A stretch of DNA of 64,000 nucleotides, taken from Actinernus sp. WN-2022 (taxonomy: Eukaryota; Cnidaria; Anthozoa; Actiniaria; Actinernidae). Both the position numbers and the translations under genes were made by a program. Below are positions 21,092 through 32,015 of this stretch, one piece after another. The stretch covers positions 7,231,083 to 7,295,082 of the forward strand of contig JAOWCC010000655.1 in assembly GCA_030867875.1 (NCBI GenBank), given 5' to 3'. Numbering within the stretch: the stretch's first letter is position 1; every line of letters starts with the position of its first letter. The notes under the pieces were generated by a model. That model saw only the letters and a program-made list of their open reading frames with translations. It was not told the DNA's origin and did not search any database.

Positions 21092-21400
21092 GGTAAAAAC
21101 ACTAGGGTCTATATACACTAGGGCCTAGAGAGTGAGGGTAAAAATACTAGGGTCTATATACACTAGGGCCTAGAGAGTGAGGGTAAAAACACTAGGGTCT
21201 ATATACACTAGAGCCTACAGAGTGAGGGTAAAAACACTAGGGTCTATATACACTAGGGGCTAGAGAGTGAGGGTAAAAACACTAGGGTCTATATACACTA
21301 GGGCCTAGAGAGTGAGGGTAAAAACACTAGGGTCTATATTATAGACTTCACTAGAGAGAGTGAGGGAGAGAGTGAGGGTAAAAACACTAGGGTCTTTATA
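21092..21400. repeat. 45-bp minisatellite, about 7 copies
   Basis: The unit GGTAAAAACACTAGGGTCTA plus TATACACTAGGGCCTAGAGAGTGAG starts at 21092, 21137, 21182 and so on, with the last copies degenerate. Contains the near-palindrome CACTAGGGCCTAG. Confidence 0.9.
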
Positions 21401-21479
21401 TAGACTTGATATTGCTGTTTTGAAAATAGCCGTACTCAAGTGATATAGTCAAGTTCAAGTTTTATATTGTTTAGGAAAC

Positions 21480-21987
21480 CATCGACTAACATTTCTTGGT
21501 GGAGATGGAGAAAGAGGCGAACTCCAGCTCGTAACATAGCTCGACAACCATTACATCAGTTATAGTCATTGGCCTTATTTTATTTCTCGGAAATTATTAG
21601 CTTGTGCTAAAGTTTTAAGTTTGTAGTCGAGTATGTGGGGAAACACTTTTTAATGTATAAAGCTCTTAATAACGAAATACCCGAATATTTGAGCTCTAAA
21701 TTCATCAGTCGAATGGACATAACGTCTTATAACTTGAGAAATGCTGAAAATAAGCTAGCAGTACCGCTTCCGCGTACAGATTACTATAAAAACAGTTTCA
21801 GTTACAGCGGAGCGGTGCTGTGGAATAGCTTACCATTAAATTTAAGACAGGCGTCGTCACTGACAACCTTAAGTCAGATACATTGCCACACTTTTCGGAG
21901 TGTTTAACCCAGCTTCAGCACGGCATCCTTGGAAAACAGGATTTTTTTTCTTATTTTAGGTACATATCTACTACATTAGAATATTAC
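21480..21987 (+). pseudogene. CR1/L2-like retrotransposon reverse transcriptase C-terminus
   Basis: 21635-21907 encodes LMYKALNNEIPEYLSSKF, SYNLRNAENKLAVPLPRTDY and YSGAVLWNSLPLNLRQASSL, the signature C-terminal segment of CR1/L2/Jockey-type ORF2 reverse transcriptases. The polymerase core is missing (5' truncation). The 3' tail resumes at 22966 and ends GGATAAATAAAGTTGTC near 23110; family E copy 4 splits the tail. Confidence 0.8.
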
Positions 21988-22965
21988 GTACTGTTTAAAA
22001 CACGAACAGCAGTGTTTTATCAAGTTTAAAAATTCGAGGGCGAAGCCCGAGAATTTTTAGACTTGATAAAACACGTGCTGTGAGTGTTTTAAACGGCTTC
22101 AAAAACGCTTTAAGAATGCAATGAAAGAAAGACGCACATCTCAAGGGAATAGTTACCATTGAACCTTTGTATTCACAACGCCATGCAAAATATTCGAGTA
22201 ATCACCGCCTGCAATTACTGACGAACATCTCAAGGGAATGCCATGAAGAAATTACCATACTATGTTGTTTGAAGCGGCGTTTCGCAATGCACTTGAAGGA
22301 TTTGGTGTCGTGGCTTACCTCGATAAAGTTCAAGACTTGGAACTAAAAGGCGATGTGACTGACATGACGGCAGACTCTAAATTTTTGACTCCGGCACAAA
22401 ATATGTAAGTTTAATGCACGTTTTTATTATTTTACTCGCTTTGAGTTTGGTTTCATAATTGGAACTAAACAGTGGCTCGGTAAACAAGTAATGGTAGTTG
22501 GATAACTTCATTTAAAAAAAACAGTGGCTCGGTAAACAAGTAATGGTAGTTGGATAACTTCATTTAAAAAATATTATCTGTGTATCTCGGTAGTCTGCTG
22601 ATATTAGTAAATTTAGTGCAAAATTTATTATCTAGGTACCTTATGTTCCGTGTACTTTTTGCTATCTTTGGGTCTTTATCAGTGAATTCTTAATTAGGAT
22701 GAAACTTTATATAAAATTTCATGTTCATTAGTATTCTTTATATAAAACGTTCATCCTAATTAGCAATTCAATGAGAAAGCTCAAACATCAATAGAAATTC
22801 CATTGTCTCAATCATTAACCCCGTTTCCCCCTGGGACAAAATTCAAATCCCTCCGCGGGCCTTTTAGAATGATGAGATTTTATCAGGTATAAAGGAGCAT
22901 GCACGTGACTGATTTGCTTCATCTGATTGGACAAAATACTCATTAATTATTCATGAGTTTTTGAA
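21988..22965 (+). mobile_element. Family E repeat, copy 4
   Basis: GTACTGTTTAAAACACGAAC to CATGAGTTTTTGAA, same direction as copy 1. The hairpin and the short open stretch near 22283-22410 are kept; the latter lacks 16 bp and has a 6-bp insertion relative to copy 1. A 54-bp internal duplication (AAACAGTGGCTCGGTAAACA from 22466 and again from 22520) is unique to this copy. Confidence 0.75.
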
Positions 22966-23115
22966 TATAAATTAATATAGATTATTATCGTAGCTTAGAC
23001 TTGATTTTAGCATTTATTATAGTATAAATTTATAATATATTAATATATATTATACATTTTAATATTTTTATACATTTATATCCTGATGGACCTACCGTGG
23101 ATAAATAAAGTTGTC
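22966..23115 (+). mobile_element. 3' tail of the split CR1/L2-like element
   Basis: AT-rich tract followed by CCTGATGGACCTACCGTGGA and TAAATAAAGTTGTCC, typical of the 3' end of such elements. Continues the sequence interrupted at 21987. Confidence 0.55.
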
Positions 23116-23263
23116 CAGTCCGTTCTTGAGTTTTAAGTGTCCGGTGTTAACCACTGTGAATTTGTTTATGCAAACTTTCTCAGAGTTTCCATGGCCGCGA
23201 TTTGGTCAAATTCTTTATATTTTTACTGCAATTTTATGTCTTTGGCACAATTTTCACTTCCAG

Positions 23264-24465
23264 ATGGAGTCAGTAGCGCAGAAGCCATCACTCAAATCTG
23301 GTATTCGCTGTACCTCACCCAGGAACACTTTGAATTTCTGGTCGCATCGTTGCAGGATCTAACGAGAATATCAAATCTTGAGGTCATTACACATGGCGTC
23401 ATGCAGATCGATGATGTCATGTTTAAAGAGCTGAAGTCTGTCTGGAATAAATGGCTGACGATGATGAATAGATGTCTTGGACTTGCACAACAACGGAATG
23501 AAATAGTTGTTTCCGCTGCAGCAATTAAGGATCCTGTCATCCAATACACTATTTCGTATCTTAACGAAATCCCGGAGAATCACAAGAAATCGGCAACGGA
23601 TTGGTTTGATACCGGAATTCTGCTTCCAGCGGAGTCGAAATCAAGAAAGGACCTACAGAAAGAAAACGTCACTCTCACAGGGTCTAATCACCTCTTAGAA
23701 AGAAACAAGGGTGATTATAGGTATGCCGTCCCACCGGATCTGATACCATTTGCCGGTTGGGATTACAAGTCAGTACGTAGGGCCTTCCCTGGATTACATT
23801 CACTGCAGGAGATGTACAACAACTACGCCACACAGGTGGTGCGACGATGTTCTGAGAGGATGCAGGGTGACACCATCAAGATGAACGTGATGCTTTGTGA
23901 CTGCCGAGAGATACCGAGGCATCTCTCAGAAGGAATAAAGTTTGACAGGATTACGACATCCAATCTGTGGGACTACGTGACACTACCAACACTTTTAGAC
24001 CTGGCGAAACCTCTACTGAATCCTAACAACTCTTCAGCTGTCATCCTCACAGAGTCAAAAACCTGGCTCGACCAATATTTTCGGGAGGAACACGCTTTTG
24101 ATTTTTTTATGAAAGGCGTGGGCGGCGATCTCGATTGGTACAGAAAGAAGGATCATCGAGACACCAAGAACCCAACGACTGTTTATTCAGAAGGCGAAAC
24201 TGGGTTCGTTGAGTACTGCGACCTTACAGAAAAGTTTACCCGCTTTATACGAGCATCACTACTGGCTGCTGATGACACACCTACGAATACAGCTAACCTA
24301 CCGTCACTGAAGCGACTTGCTAGTGGCCATGGTTTGTTGTTGAGAGACTTCACACGTCATGAAAATGCCGTCATACCTTTCCGTTGGACCATCAACTGTA
24401 GACGGGTTAACTTTCTATTTGGCTACGATAGATGCGTGGAATGGACATTAGTTCCCAGTAGCTAG
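23264..24465 (+). CDS. MYND-DUF4470 gene B, exon 2 (complete C-terminal part)
   Basis: Begins DGVSSAEAITQIWYSLYLT after the CTTCCAG acceptor and runs to TAG at 24463-24465, giving a 600-residue protein with exon 1. Conserved blocks: VITHGVMQIDDVMFKELKSV, FAGWDYKSVRRAFPGLHSL, RMQGDTIKMNVMLCDCREI, FDRITTSNLWDYVTLPTLL and LLNPNNSSAVILTES. The C-terminus, absent from gene A, is NLPSLKRLASGHGLLLRDF and later RRVNFLFGYDRCVEWTLVP. Between the paralogues the region after LGLAQQR is most divergent (B: NEIVVSAAAIKDPVIQYTI; A: KEMFGCDGEAGVGMTSYL). The open frame extends upstream to 23137 only because the intron end happens to lack stops. No clear AATAAA signal close downstream. Confidence 0.9.
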
Positions 24466-24542
24466 CCAGATTTACCCTTCGTAAGTTCGATTGTGCGAGG
24501 GGTTTCAAACTGGGGCGAGAAACCTTGTTTATGAATCAAATG

Positions 24543-24760
24543 AGTCAATGTTAGGCTTAGTTTTAGGGTTAGGTTTTGGGTTGGGGTTAGGTTTTGGGTT
24601 GGGGTTAGGTTTTGGGTTGGGGTTAGGTTTTGGGTTGGGGTTAGGTTTTGGGTTGGGGTTAGGTTTTGGGTTGGGGTTAGGTTTTGGGTTGGGGTTAGGT
24701 TTTGGGTTGGGGTTAGGTTTAGGTTTGGGGTTGGTTTAGGGTTAGGCATCATGTAAATGT
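24543..24760. repeat. 18-bp telomere-like repeat
   Basis: GGTTAGGTTTTGGGTTGG repeated about nine times, flanked by TTAGGGTTAGG-type sequence. Resembles degenerate interstitial TTAGGG repeats. The Leu-Gly and Asn-Leu-Thr-Pro-Thr frames across it are artefacts of the 18-bp period. Confidence 0.9.
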
Positions 24761-24841
24761 GAAGGTTAGGGGTAGGGGTAGAAGCAATATAGAGGGGGAA
24801 GAGATGGGGGAGGAGGATGGGAAACTAAGGGGTAGCAAAAG

Positions 24842-25214
24842 AGTAATAGACTAAACTAGACTAGAAAAGAATATAATTTATAGACAAGAATACCTAGAAT
24901 AGAATAGAATCAGTATACTCGAATAGAATAACTAGACTAGCTAGACTTTCTAGACAAGAATACCTAGAATAGAATAGAATCAGTATACTAGACTAGCTAG
25001 ACTTTCTAGGCTAGAATACCTAGAATAGAATCAGTATACTAGACAAGCTAGACAAGAATACCTAGAATAGAATAGAATAGAATCAGTATACTAGACCAGC
25101 TAGACTTTCTAGACTAGAATACCTAGAATAGAATAGAATCAGTATACTAGACTAGCTAGACTTTCTAGACTAGAATACCTAGAACACAATCGGTATACTA
25201 GACTAGCTAGACTA
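24842..25214. repeat. About 60-bp CTAG-rich minisatellite
   Basis: Six irregular copies of a CAGTATACTAGACTAGCTAG, then ACTTTCTAGACTAGAATACC plus (TAGAA)n unit. Unit length varies because the inner TAGAA block expands and contracts. Confidence 0.85.
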
Positions 25215-25387
25215 GGATTGATTTCGAACAAAGCGGATTGGCCACCGTGTTTTTAAAACCGTCTTTTTCGCTACTCGCTGTCTATCGCTCATCGGTATAA
25301 ACCAACTGGTGGACTATTACAAATCCTGCATTCTGGTTGGCTACCCTACTATAGGTGTATTTGTGATAGCCCATGATAAAGATGGTT

Positions 25388-26280
25388 GCACTCAATCCCC
25401 AGAGATTCAAATGACAAAGGGCATGGCGGCCATGTTGGTGTACCTAACAAAAGAAGCTAACGAAGAATCTATTGTTAAAGTGCCACTACGACGAAAATTT
25501 ACCATTTCGATTTGCCACTTTTTCAGTGTCAATAGGTCAATCACTATTAGAAATATCTGAAATAGTAAAAAATCTTCACAAATGGGCATGTTAATCCACA
25601 AAATTTATGAGAGTTTACCGGTAAAATCATGTCCGCCATTACTGGAAGCCGTTCTCAGTTTTCAGCGGAAGTGATGTCATACACTTAACACGACAACCTC
25701 ATGGCGCGAAATAGTGGGCATAAAAAGGTAGTCAACCTCGCAAAGATAAATAACTTTCTTCTTATCTACGTGAAGACGTTTTTAGTAGAAATATGCCTCC
25801 AGGCGTTATGTTTTGCAGGCGAGCGTTAAAGTGCACCTAACCCCTCAGTTTGCAATTTTTATACCTATGAATCTTTGAAAGGTTTTGAGTACTTCTGCGA
25901 AGAAATGTTTGGCTTACAAATAATACTCTATGTTCTAGGCTTGTTTGAAATGGTGAAAATTTGACCTTTCCTGACCCATGACCGCGTAAGAAAAAGCCTG
26001 GGTCGATTCTGGATCTTACGTCATCTAATTCATTCGACTTTGCAATAAGTTGAATAAATATTTAGCATTTTGTCTAAAATAACTGTTTTCTTTACTAACA
26101 ACTCACAGACTGTATAAATTCAATATATATCGATGTTGTTATGAAAAACAATTTGAATTGGTAATAATATATCAACTGTACTTTATGAATATGCAAAAAT
26201 ATTGATATGTCAAAAATTTGATCGTAGGGGCACTTTAAAGGTACACCAACATGGCCGCCGTGACGTCATATGCAACCCAT
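25388..26280. mobile_element. Palindromic ACCAACATGG MITE split by a TTAA element
   Basis: Left half GCACTCAATCCCCAGAGATT to TCTATTGTTAA (25388-25478); right half TTAAAGGTACACCAACATGG plus CCGCCGTGACGTCA (26235-26265). Together they match the unbroken copy at 2739-2872. Confidence 0.85.
25479..26234. mobile_element. 756-bp piggyBac-like non-autonomous element (TTAA target)
   Basis: Flanked on both sides by TTAA (25475-25478 and 26235-26238). Ends are AGTGCCACTACGA and, inverted, AGTGCCCCTACGA. The empty site TGTTAAAGG is preserved at 2828-2836. Internal sequence (GGTTTTGAGTACTTCTGCGA, CCTGACCCATGACCGCG) is shared with elements at 58235 and 60945. No transposase; membership of the piggyBac group is inferred from the target site. 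Confidence 0.85.
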
Positions 26281-26393
26281 CTATATATAGAGAAAAACCG
26301 CACGTATTTTCACGAAATAATAACATTTTTTCAACCTCATTGTTATGTTTCTTTCTATTATTTTCTACTGTCCGACTAGTTAGTTTATACTAA

Positions 26394-26465
26394 AACAATT
26401 AGACCTCTCTGCTGCGCCTCGTGGGTTATTGACTCGTAGCCCATTCGGGCTGCGGGTCTAATTGT
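26394..26465. mobile_element. Short hairpin element
   Basis: ACAATTAGACC at the left is mirrored by GGGTCTAATTGT at the right around GTAGCCCATTCGGGCTGCG. Only 72 bp. Its right edge touches the TTAA of the next element. Confidence 0.6.
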
Positions 26466-26468
26466 TAA

Positions 26469-26932
26469 GTAATGGTCCAGATAAGAACTGTAGTGGAATC
26501 CATTGTTCTGCGGCAATGAGCCTCCCCCACATACGATTTTGCTTGAATATGCCTTAAGTGCTTTAGGAGGCGTCTATATTTCAAACTACGTCTCGAAAAT
26601 AAAGTCTTTTTTTATGCTATTGGCTCTTTTTCTGTGAAAACGCAGACAAGCCACCATCCAGCCAATCGGATATAGAGAAAACAAAGGATTTTTCAATCGC
26701 AAATTTGAGAACTTTCCCCACACACGATATTCTTCGAAATTAAACCATAGTTAGTTTGATCAAAAATAAATTCAAACCACAAAAAAATATCGAATGAAAA
26801 TGCATTATTTCGATGGGTTTCTATTGAATTTATAAGTATCAACCAATGAAATTACGAGAAAGAATAATAGAAAATTAACACCTTTTAACATTCCTTGCCG
26901 TAGAGCACTACAGTTTTTATCTGGACCATTAC
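26469..26932. mobile_element. 464-bp TTAA-flanked element
   Basis: TTAA at 26465-26468 and 26933-26936. Inverted repeats GTAATGGTCCAGATAAGAAC plus TGTAGTG and their inverse at the right end (about 28 bp, one mismatch). Related termini at 52966-53196. piggyBac-type target site. Confidence 0.85.
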
Positions 26933-27467
26933 TTAAATAGATAGTGAGTAGCTTAGCCAATCAGATTGCAATAGAATACAAACTAGTTGGTCTCTGCTAA
27001 TAATTAAAAAAATAAAAAACTTTATCAAAGAATTAACGTTGGTAATCATGCCATGTGCTCTACGTTCTGGTTGTGTGTTTACGGGGAAACATAAGACTTG
27101 AACTACTTTGGGTGGAGATATGCATCCCAGGATTGCATTCAGCTGGTCAAACTACACCTTTGGGATACTGTGAAAAGGTTCCACAGGAAACACTACGAAA
27201 AGACAAACTTCCATATTCGTATGCAAGTGAAGAACTTGCCAGTTGACATGTTTACAATGTTTTAATTTACCACAAATCGTGCGATTAATAAAATCTGTTC
27301 TAATTTACTACTGAGCCAATAAACATCAGCTTTTTCTTTAAGTTAGAGTTAAATACCAAGAACCAAGGCTTTAATCCAATACAACCCTAGGGCCGTATTA
27401 GGGACCTTACGAAACCAGGACGGCAACATCTTGGACGACGGCATAAAACAATAGCCTTAACTACATT

Positions 27468-28770
27468 AGTATATACCACACCAGTGAATATCATTTTTCG
27501 CGCGCTCTGATTGGTTACTCAAACAGTGAATATGATTCCTTATTACATGGCAACTCCGTGAGCGGGCAATATGACTCTGAATGCTGCAATCTGATTGGTT
27601 GCTCAGCGGTGAATATTTTTCCATCTTGCCCGCTCAGGATTTTACAAAACCGCTCACAATTGTTCGTAAACAAATAGCGATAGAACCCATACATTTTGAA
27701 AGAAACTAAACAATTTGTGACATGAAGGCAAATACTAATTTAAAAATCGTTCTGCCTTTTCGTTTACAGCTAAAATTCACCTTTTTAGAGGGATTAATGC
27801 AGTTTTTTTCTGGCTCTTGCAAGTTCGATGAAAACAACTGCAGCAAAAGCGACTGAATTGAACGAAGCTGGACTTACGGAGATAAACAACTATAGCGAAG
27901 CTGAAATGGCCGTGACTTCAAAAACACAAAGAAAGGTTCGGCTACCTCACAACGCTACTACAATCGTGGTACAAAGAAATAAAATTACTACGGAAACGAG
28001 TAAGCTTAGCACACAGTTTCATCAAAGAAAGCAGGTTTTATATTGTATGAGCTAAGAAATTCAGCATTTACATTTGGTAAATGGCTTACAAATTAAGAGT
28101 ATTTACTAGATTAATACTTACAAGTTTGTTTGTATTCTTCTACAGCTCTATTTGTCAAGTTTTGCAGTGTGCTTATCTGAGTTATCGCCACTCGAGTGAT
28201 TTCAACGCCGGTTTTCAACTTTCAAATGTTCCACAAATATGCACATTTTTGTCTCTAGTTAATGCATTCGGCCTTCCTGATGAAGTTGTCATTGAAACTC
28301 AGTACATCTGAAGTAAAGTACAGGTCAGTTTTCATCCATAAAAACGCATTTTTTACGTCGGAAAACAAACTGTTTTGAACGTCACAAGATTGAACTTCAA
28401 GTGAAAAGTCGTCGAGACTCAGTCTAATTTTAGATTGATTTCTATTCGCTCTTCAGTTTACCACGCAATGGGTTCCTGGCGCGTGTGTCAAAGTGTGATT
28501 TTATTCATTTGTGCCATATAATAAAAACCTTATTGACCAAGCTTGTTCGGTCAAGATGGGGGGATATTGGCCTCGACTCCTCGGTCCATAAAAACGAAAA
28601 AAAATGAACTCGACCAATATCCCCCCATCTTGACCTCACGCTTGGTCAATAACCTCTACATATTCACCTCCGAGTAAAGCAGCGATCATCTCGCGCGAGG
28701 TTTTGTCCATTTGACCGAAAATAAAATAACTATTTGGTGCTGGCTGTTCACCTGGAGTGTGGTACATACT
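27468..28770. mobile_element. 1.3-kb nested element with 25-bp inverted ends
   Basis: AGTATATACCACACCAGTGAA at the left and its inverse, TTCACCTGGAGTGTGGTAC plus ATACT, at the right. It contains an ATG-initiated 75-codon open stretch (27828-28055, start MKTTAAKATELNEAGLTEI) that I do not recognise, and a GATGGGGGGATATTGG palindrome. Confidence 0.6.
28529..28653. repeat. Inverted repeat inside the 1.3-kb element
   Basis: TATTGACCAAGC and GTCAAGATGGGGGGATATTG are mirrored by CAATATCCCCCCATCTTGAC and GCTTGGTCAATAA around a loop of about 45 bp. Confidence 0.8.
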
Positions 28771-29108
28771 AAAACAATTATTCACCTCCACTTCGGTGAA
28801 TAATTGTTAATGATACAATGGCAGCACGTGAAAATACACGTAGTCGCCTACATTTTGACCGTTCTCTGCAAAAACACAACGTGAAAACAACAAATTTTAC
28901 GTTATAAAAGAACGCGAACGTAGTAAAGTAAAACACTTCGTTTTCCGTTCTGCATGAACGAAACTCTATGTTTATCATATTTTTCGAAAATGTGGATGTG
29001 AAAAGCGATAAAAGGCGAATAAATGAAACGATAAACACCTAATGTCGCGAGTAAACACTTTTTTACGTCCCGTCGTTACATCCGTTGCCGTTCTCTATGC
29101 GTAAGGTC

Positions 29109-29772
29109 CCCAATGCCGAGGTTCGAGGTATTTAACGGCCTTATTTCACAGGTTTTTCACAAAAGGGTATCCCTATGAGATATCACTTCTTTGCCGAACG
29201 GGCGGCTTAACAAAGAGCCGTTCTTAAAGATACTAATTAAGACCTTGTCTCTTCGAGGCATTACAATGTTAGTTTAAGTAAAAGATGATGTAACTCTCTT
29301 GAGACGAATCTGAATCTCATTCTGAATAGAATCGAAACCACATGGTTTTCAGTAAGGAGCGCCGGCGAGTTTAGTAGTTTCGGGAAAAGAGCGACAGGAG
29401 CTGAACTTGTGCTCAACGAGAAATCATTGAGGGCCACGAATGGGAAGAACTTTGGAAGAGGACAAGGATATGGAACAGCACGCCGAGATCATTAAAAAAG
29501 CTATAAAGGCCAGTACCTTATTTCATTATACCGCTAAATATTCGCGAGATCAACATTTGCCTAGAATCATCGGTAGCGTTCTATGTGAATTGAATAAGAC
29601 AGGCGGACTTAACATATATTGCTTTTGGGGGTTTATGTTGCTTGAATTTAATTTAGCTTTGAAGTTAACAGCAGTCTAACAGCGTAGTCATTTCATCCGC
29701 TAAACATGTCTTAATAAATAGCACTAGTTTTTTTATATTTAAGTGATTTTATTGTTTGTTTAGAGTGTTGCG
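29109..29772. other. Stretch without supported genes
   Basis: A 79-codon ATG frame at 29440-29679 (MGRTLEEDKDMEQHAEIIKK) has no recognisable domain or splice context; it might be a relic exon. Confidence 0.35.
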
Positions 29773-29955
29773 TGGGGAGGGATTTGACATTCAGGGGAAT
29801 AGGGGGTTAATGAATGGAGTTGAGTGTAGGCTCGGGCTTTTTATGGCCGATACAGCCCTGGGCTTTATCCATATAAAGCCCGCGCATTTATAATGTTAGC
29901 TCAATTCTATTCATCAACCCCGCTTTTCCCTGACGAATGTCAAATCCCTCCCCGG
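29773..29955. mobile_element. Palindromic element, GGGAGGGATTTGACATTC arms
   Basis: Arms GGGGAGGGATTTGACATTCA and TGACGAATGTCAAATCCCTC are mirrored, with a second mirrored block GTTAATGAATGGAGTTGAG / CTCAATTCTATTCATCAAC. Similar AATCCCTCC and TTAACCCC phrases occur within family E, suggesting shared ancestry. Confidence 0.65.
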
Positions 29956-30386
29956 GCTTTGAATGCCTCTATTGTTCAAAGTTAAAGCCCTATGAATAAG
30001 AAAGAAAACTAATTAGTGTTATTGTTAGGGAGTCTTTTCCTGAGCTGAGGGGATTCTCGTAGAGCTTGTAGCGACAACAACCAGGGTTGGATCTTAACGT
30101 CTTTTATTACTGGTCTCAATGACTGGCAACTTACAGGAGTATTGGCTGGTCATGGCGAATCATGGGACTCGCCATGACTTCTGTTTCTTCGACTATCTTC
30201 TCTATGTTACAATATATTCGCTCTGTATTTATGTCATTTACAAACAATAGTTATTGAGAACCAAACAGGTGTCTTTACATGGACCTCTATTGTAAGTAGG
30301 GTCCTGGCTCAAACAAAGCAAAACTGACCTTGAAAGAAAGCTGTTTCAAACGATCGACAACATCAGGGCGAGATGAAAATGAAAAA

Positions 30387-30413
30387 AACAGCTTGCCCTT
30401 TGGGCAAGCTGTT
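30387..30413. repeat. Perfect short hairpin
   Basis: AACAGCTTGCCC and GGGCAAGCTGTT are exact inverses separated by 3 bases. Too short to classify. Confidence 0.7.
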
Positions 30414-32015
30414 CCTTCATTTTACTAGCCCGGAGCCCTGAGGAGCTAGCCCGAAATTTAATTAAAACAACAACAAAGCTTCAGTCAATAGTCTGTACAG
30501 TGTAGTTGGCGCGCGATCTAATGGAATACGAGTTGTTGATTTCAAATTTTGCGTAATTTGGTAAAGCTAAATACATTTCATAATACCTGACAGAAAATAA
30601 AGACCTTGTCCAACCCTAGCTTGATATAACTGATATAAAGGACATTTCATTCCTGGCGGCCTGAAGCGGAGGAATAAAAGTTTTCAGTTTCGAGGTTGTC
30701 TAGCACGTGACTAATTTCTACCCCAGATCGAATTTCATGTCGTCGTAAACAGCAGAAGTACGCAGTTTTGTGTTTACTCAGTTTGGCATTTATATTTTGA
30801 ATAATGTTCTCGAAATAATATATTGCGTGGTGATCTTGATCACTGAAGATTTTGCAGGAATTGCTGTCCGATTCGCTAAGTAAAGAAACAATTTTCAGTA
30901 AGCTTAAATTAAATAACCGCAAAGAAAGCCAGTTGAATTGAAGTAGCCCTAAGCCGCCGGCGCCGCCGGTCTCGCTCAGAATTATTTTTAAATACAATTT
31001 TACGTATACAAATATCTTCACCAGTGTTGACTGAAAAAAATCACTATTGAGAATAACAAATGTTTCCAAAAGAGGTTAAATAATAGTGGTCAATACTTAT
31101 AGTAATTAGAACTCTAGTGGCAATAAATACCATGCAGGATGTCAGAAGTTTTTTCTTTGCTCCGAAGTGCTTTTTCGATTTTTTTTCCCTTGCATTTTAC
31201 CTTTAGCGACGTCAATTTGAGCCACGATCGTGAGCGGCGGGCTTGCTCTGGCTTGATCGTCGCTCGCCGGGGTGGAACATCAAATGTAATTTAAAATGTA
31301 CATTTTTTGACTCGCTGTAAATGAGGTATAACCCAGCAATGTATTGGCCCTGATGCTTTTGCCCGTCGGGCAACCTGTGATAGAAAAACACTAGCCCCGG
31401 GCTATCGGACAGCACTTTCGTCGCGCCCTGCAACATAGATAAGATATATCAAAGGTGAAACTAGAGATCAAATGTCAAAGTTTGAGCGTAAAGCATTATA
31501 CGAGTCTTTAGATATGTTCCATAGAAATTCAACTTGAAGTTGGTAACTAATTTGCATTGACGGAAAGTTCAATGGATTTGGTACCTGACAAAGTACGGAA
31601 CTGTAATTAGAAATACTCAAATCTTATTGGCTTGTTGTCGGGATCGCTTGGTACCGATAGCTTAAGATATAATCAATACTTAATTAGTTCCCTGTAACAA
31701 CACAGGTTGTTGGAAAATGAGTTATATTCAATGTTGTCAATGGCTCGAAAGCGACCTTAGTAAATACAGGCTCGTGACCAAACGAGTTTAACAAAAGTCA
31801 AGTTCTTTGTCCCACCAATATTATTAACACTTAGCTCCTGGCTGTTTGGTTTCCGTTCATTGTCTAAAATAACCTAACTGAACATATGCATGAAAGTCTT
31901 CTTTTGATAATAGTTTTATAGTTCAATAATATACGTGGTACGTATTTGTGTTTATTTCATACTTGACACGGTTTTCTTTGTTATTCATGAGGCTTTATTT
32001 TCCATACATACCTTA
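30414..32015. other. Stretch without recognised features
   Basis: A 140-residue minus-strand open frame at 30647-31069 starts from TTG and shows no family motif. No clear repeats. The short frame at 31212-31436 is equally unsupported. Confidence 0.4.

Larger units (their letters stand above)
20497..23263 (+). other. Intron of gene B (2.8 kb)
   Basis: GTTAGT donor to TTTTCACTTCCAG acceptor. Contains a fragment of family E, a 45-bp minisatellite, a CR1/L2-like tail and a full family-E copy. 20497-21020 has nothing recognised. Confidence 0.8.
27403..29108. mobile_element. GACCTTAC/CCAGGACGG MITE interrupted by a 1.3-kb element
   Basis: Left terminal part GGGACCTTACGAAACCAGGA (27402-27467); right part from about 28813 (CAGCACGTGAAAATACACGT, AGTCGCCTACATTTTGACC) to CTCTATGCGTAAGGTCCCC (29108). 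The same blocks are contiguous in the copy at 53471-53953. Confidence 0.65.

Noticed and set aside
23137..23263. N-terminal extension of gene B exon 2
   Set aside because: The frame is open but lies before a clear CTTCCAG acceptor, and the homologous position in A and C is also an acceptor.
24462..24752. Leu-Gly or Asn-Leu-Thr-Pro-Thr repeat proteins
   Set aside because: Translation of the 18-bp telomere-like array.
24543..24760. True telomere
   Set aside because: Units are GGTTAGGTTTTGGGTTGG, not pure TTAGGG, and genes and other sequence lie on both sides; interstitial at best.
30647..31069. 140-residue minus-strand frame
   Set aside because: Starts from TTG, no domain, no splice or promoter support; composition looks like translated non-coding DNA.
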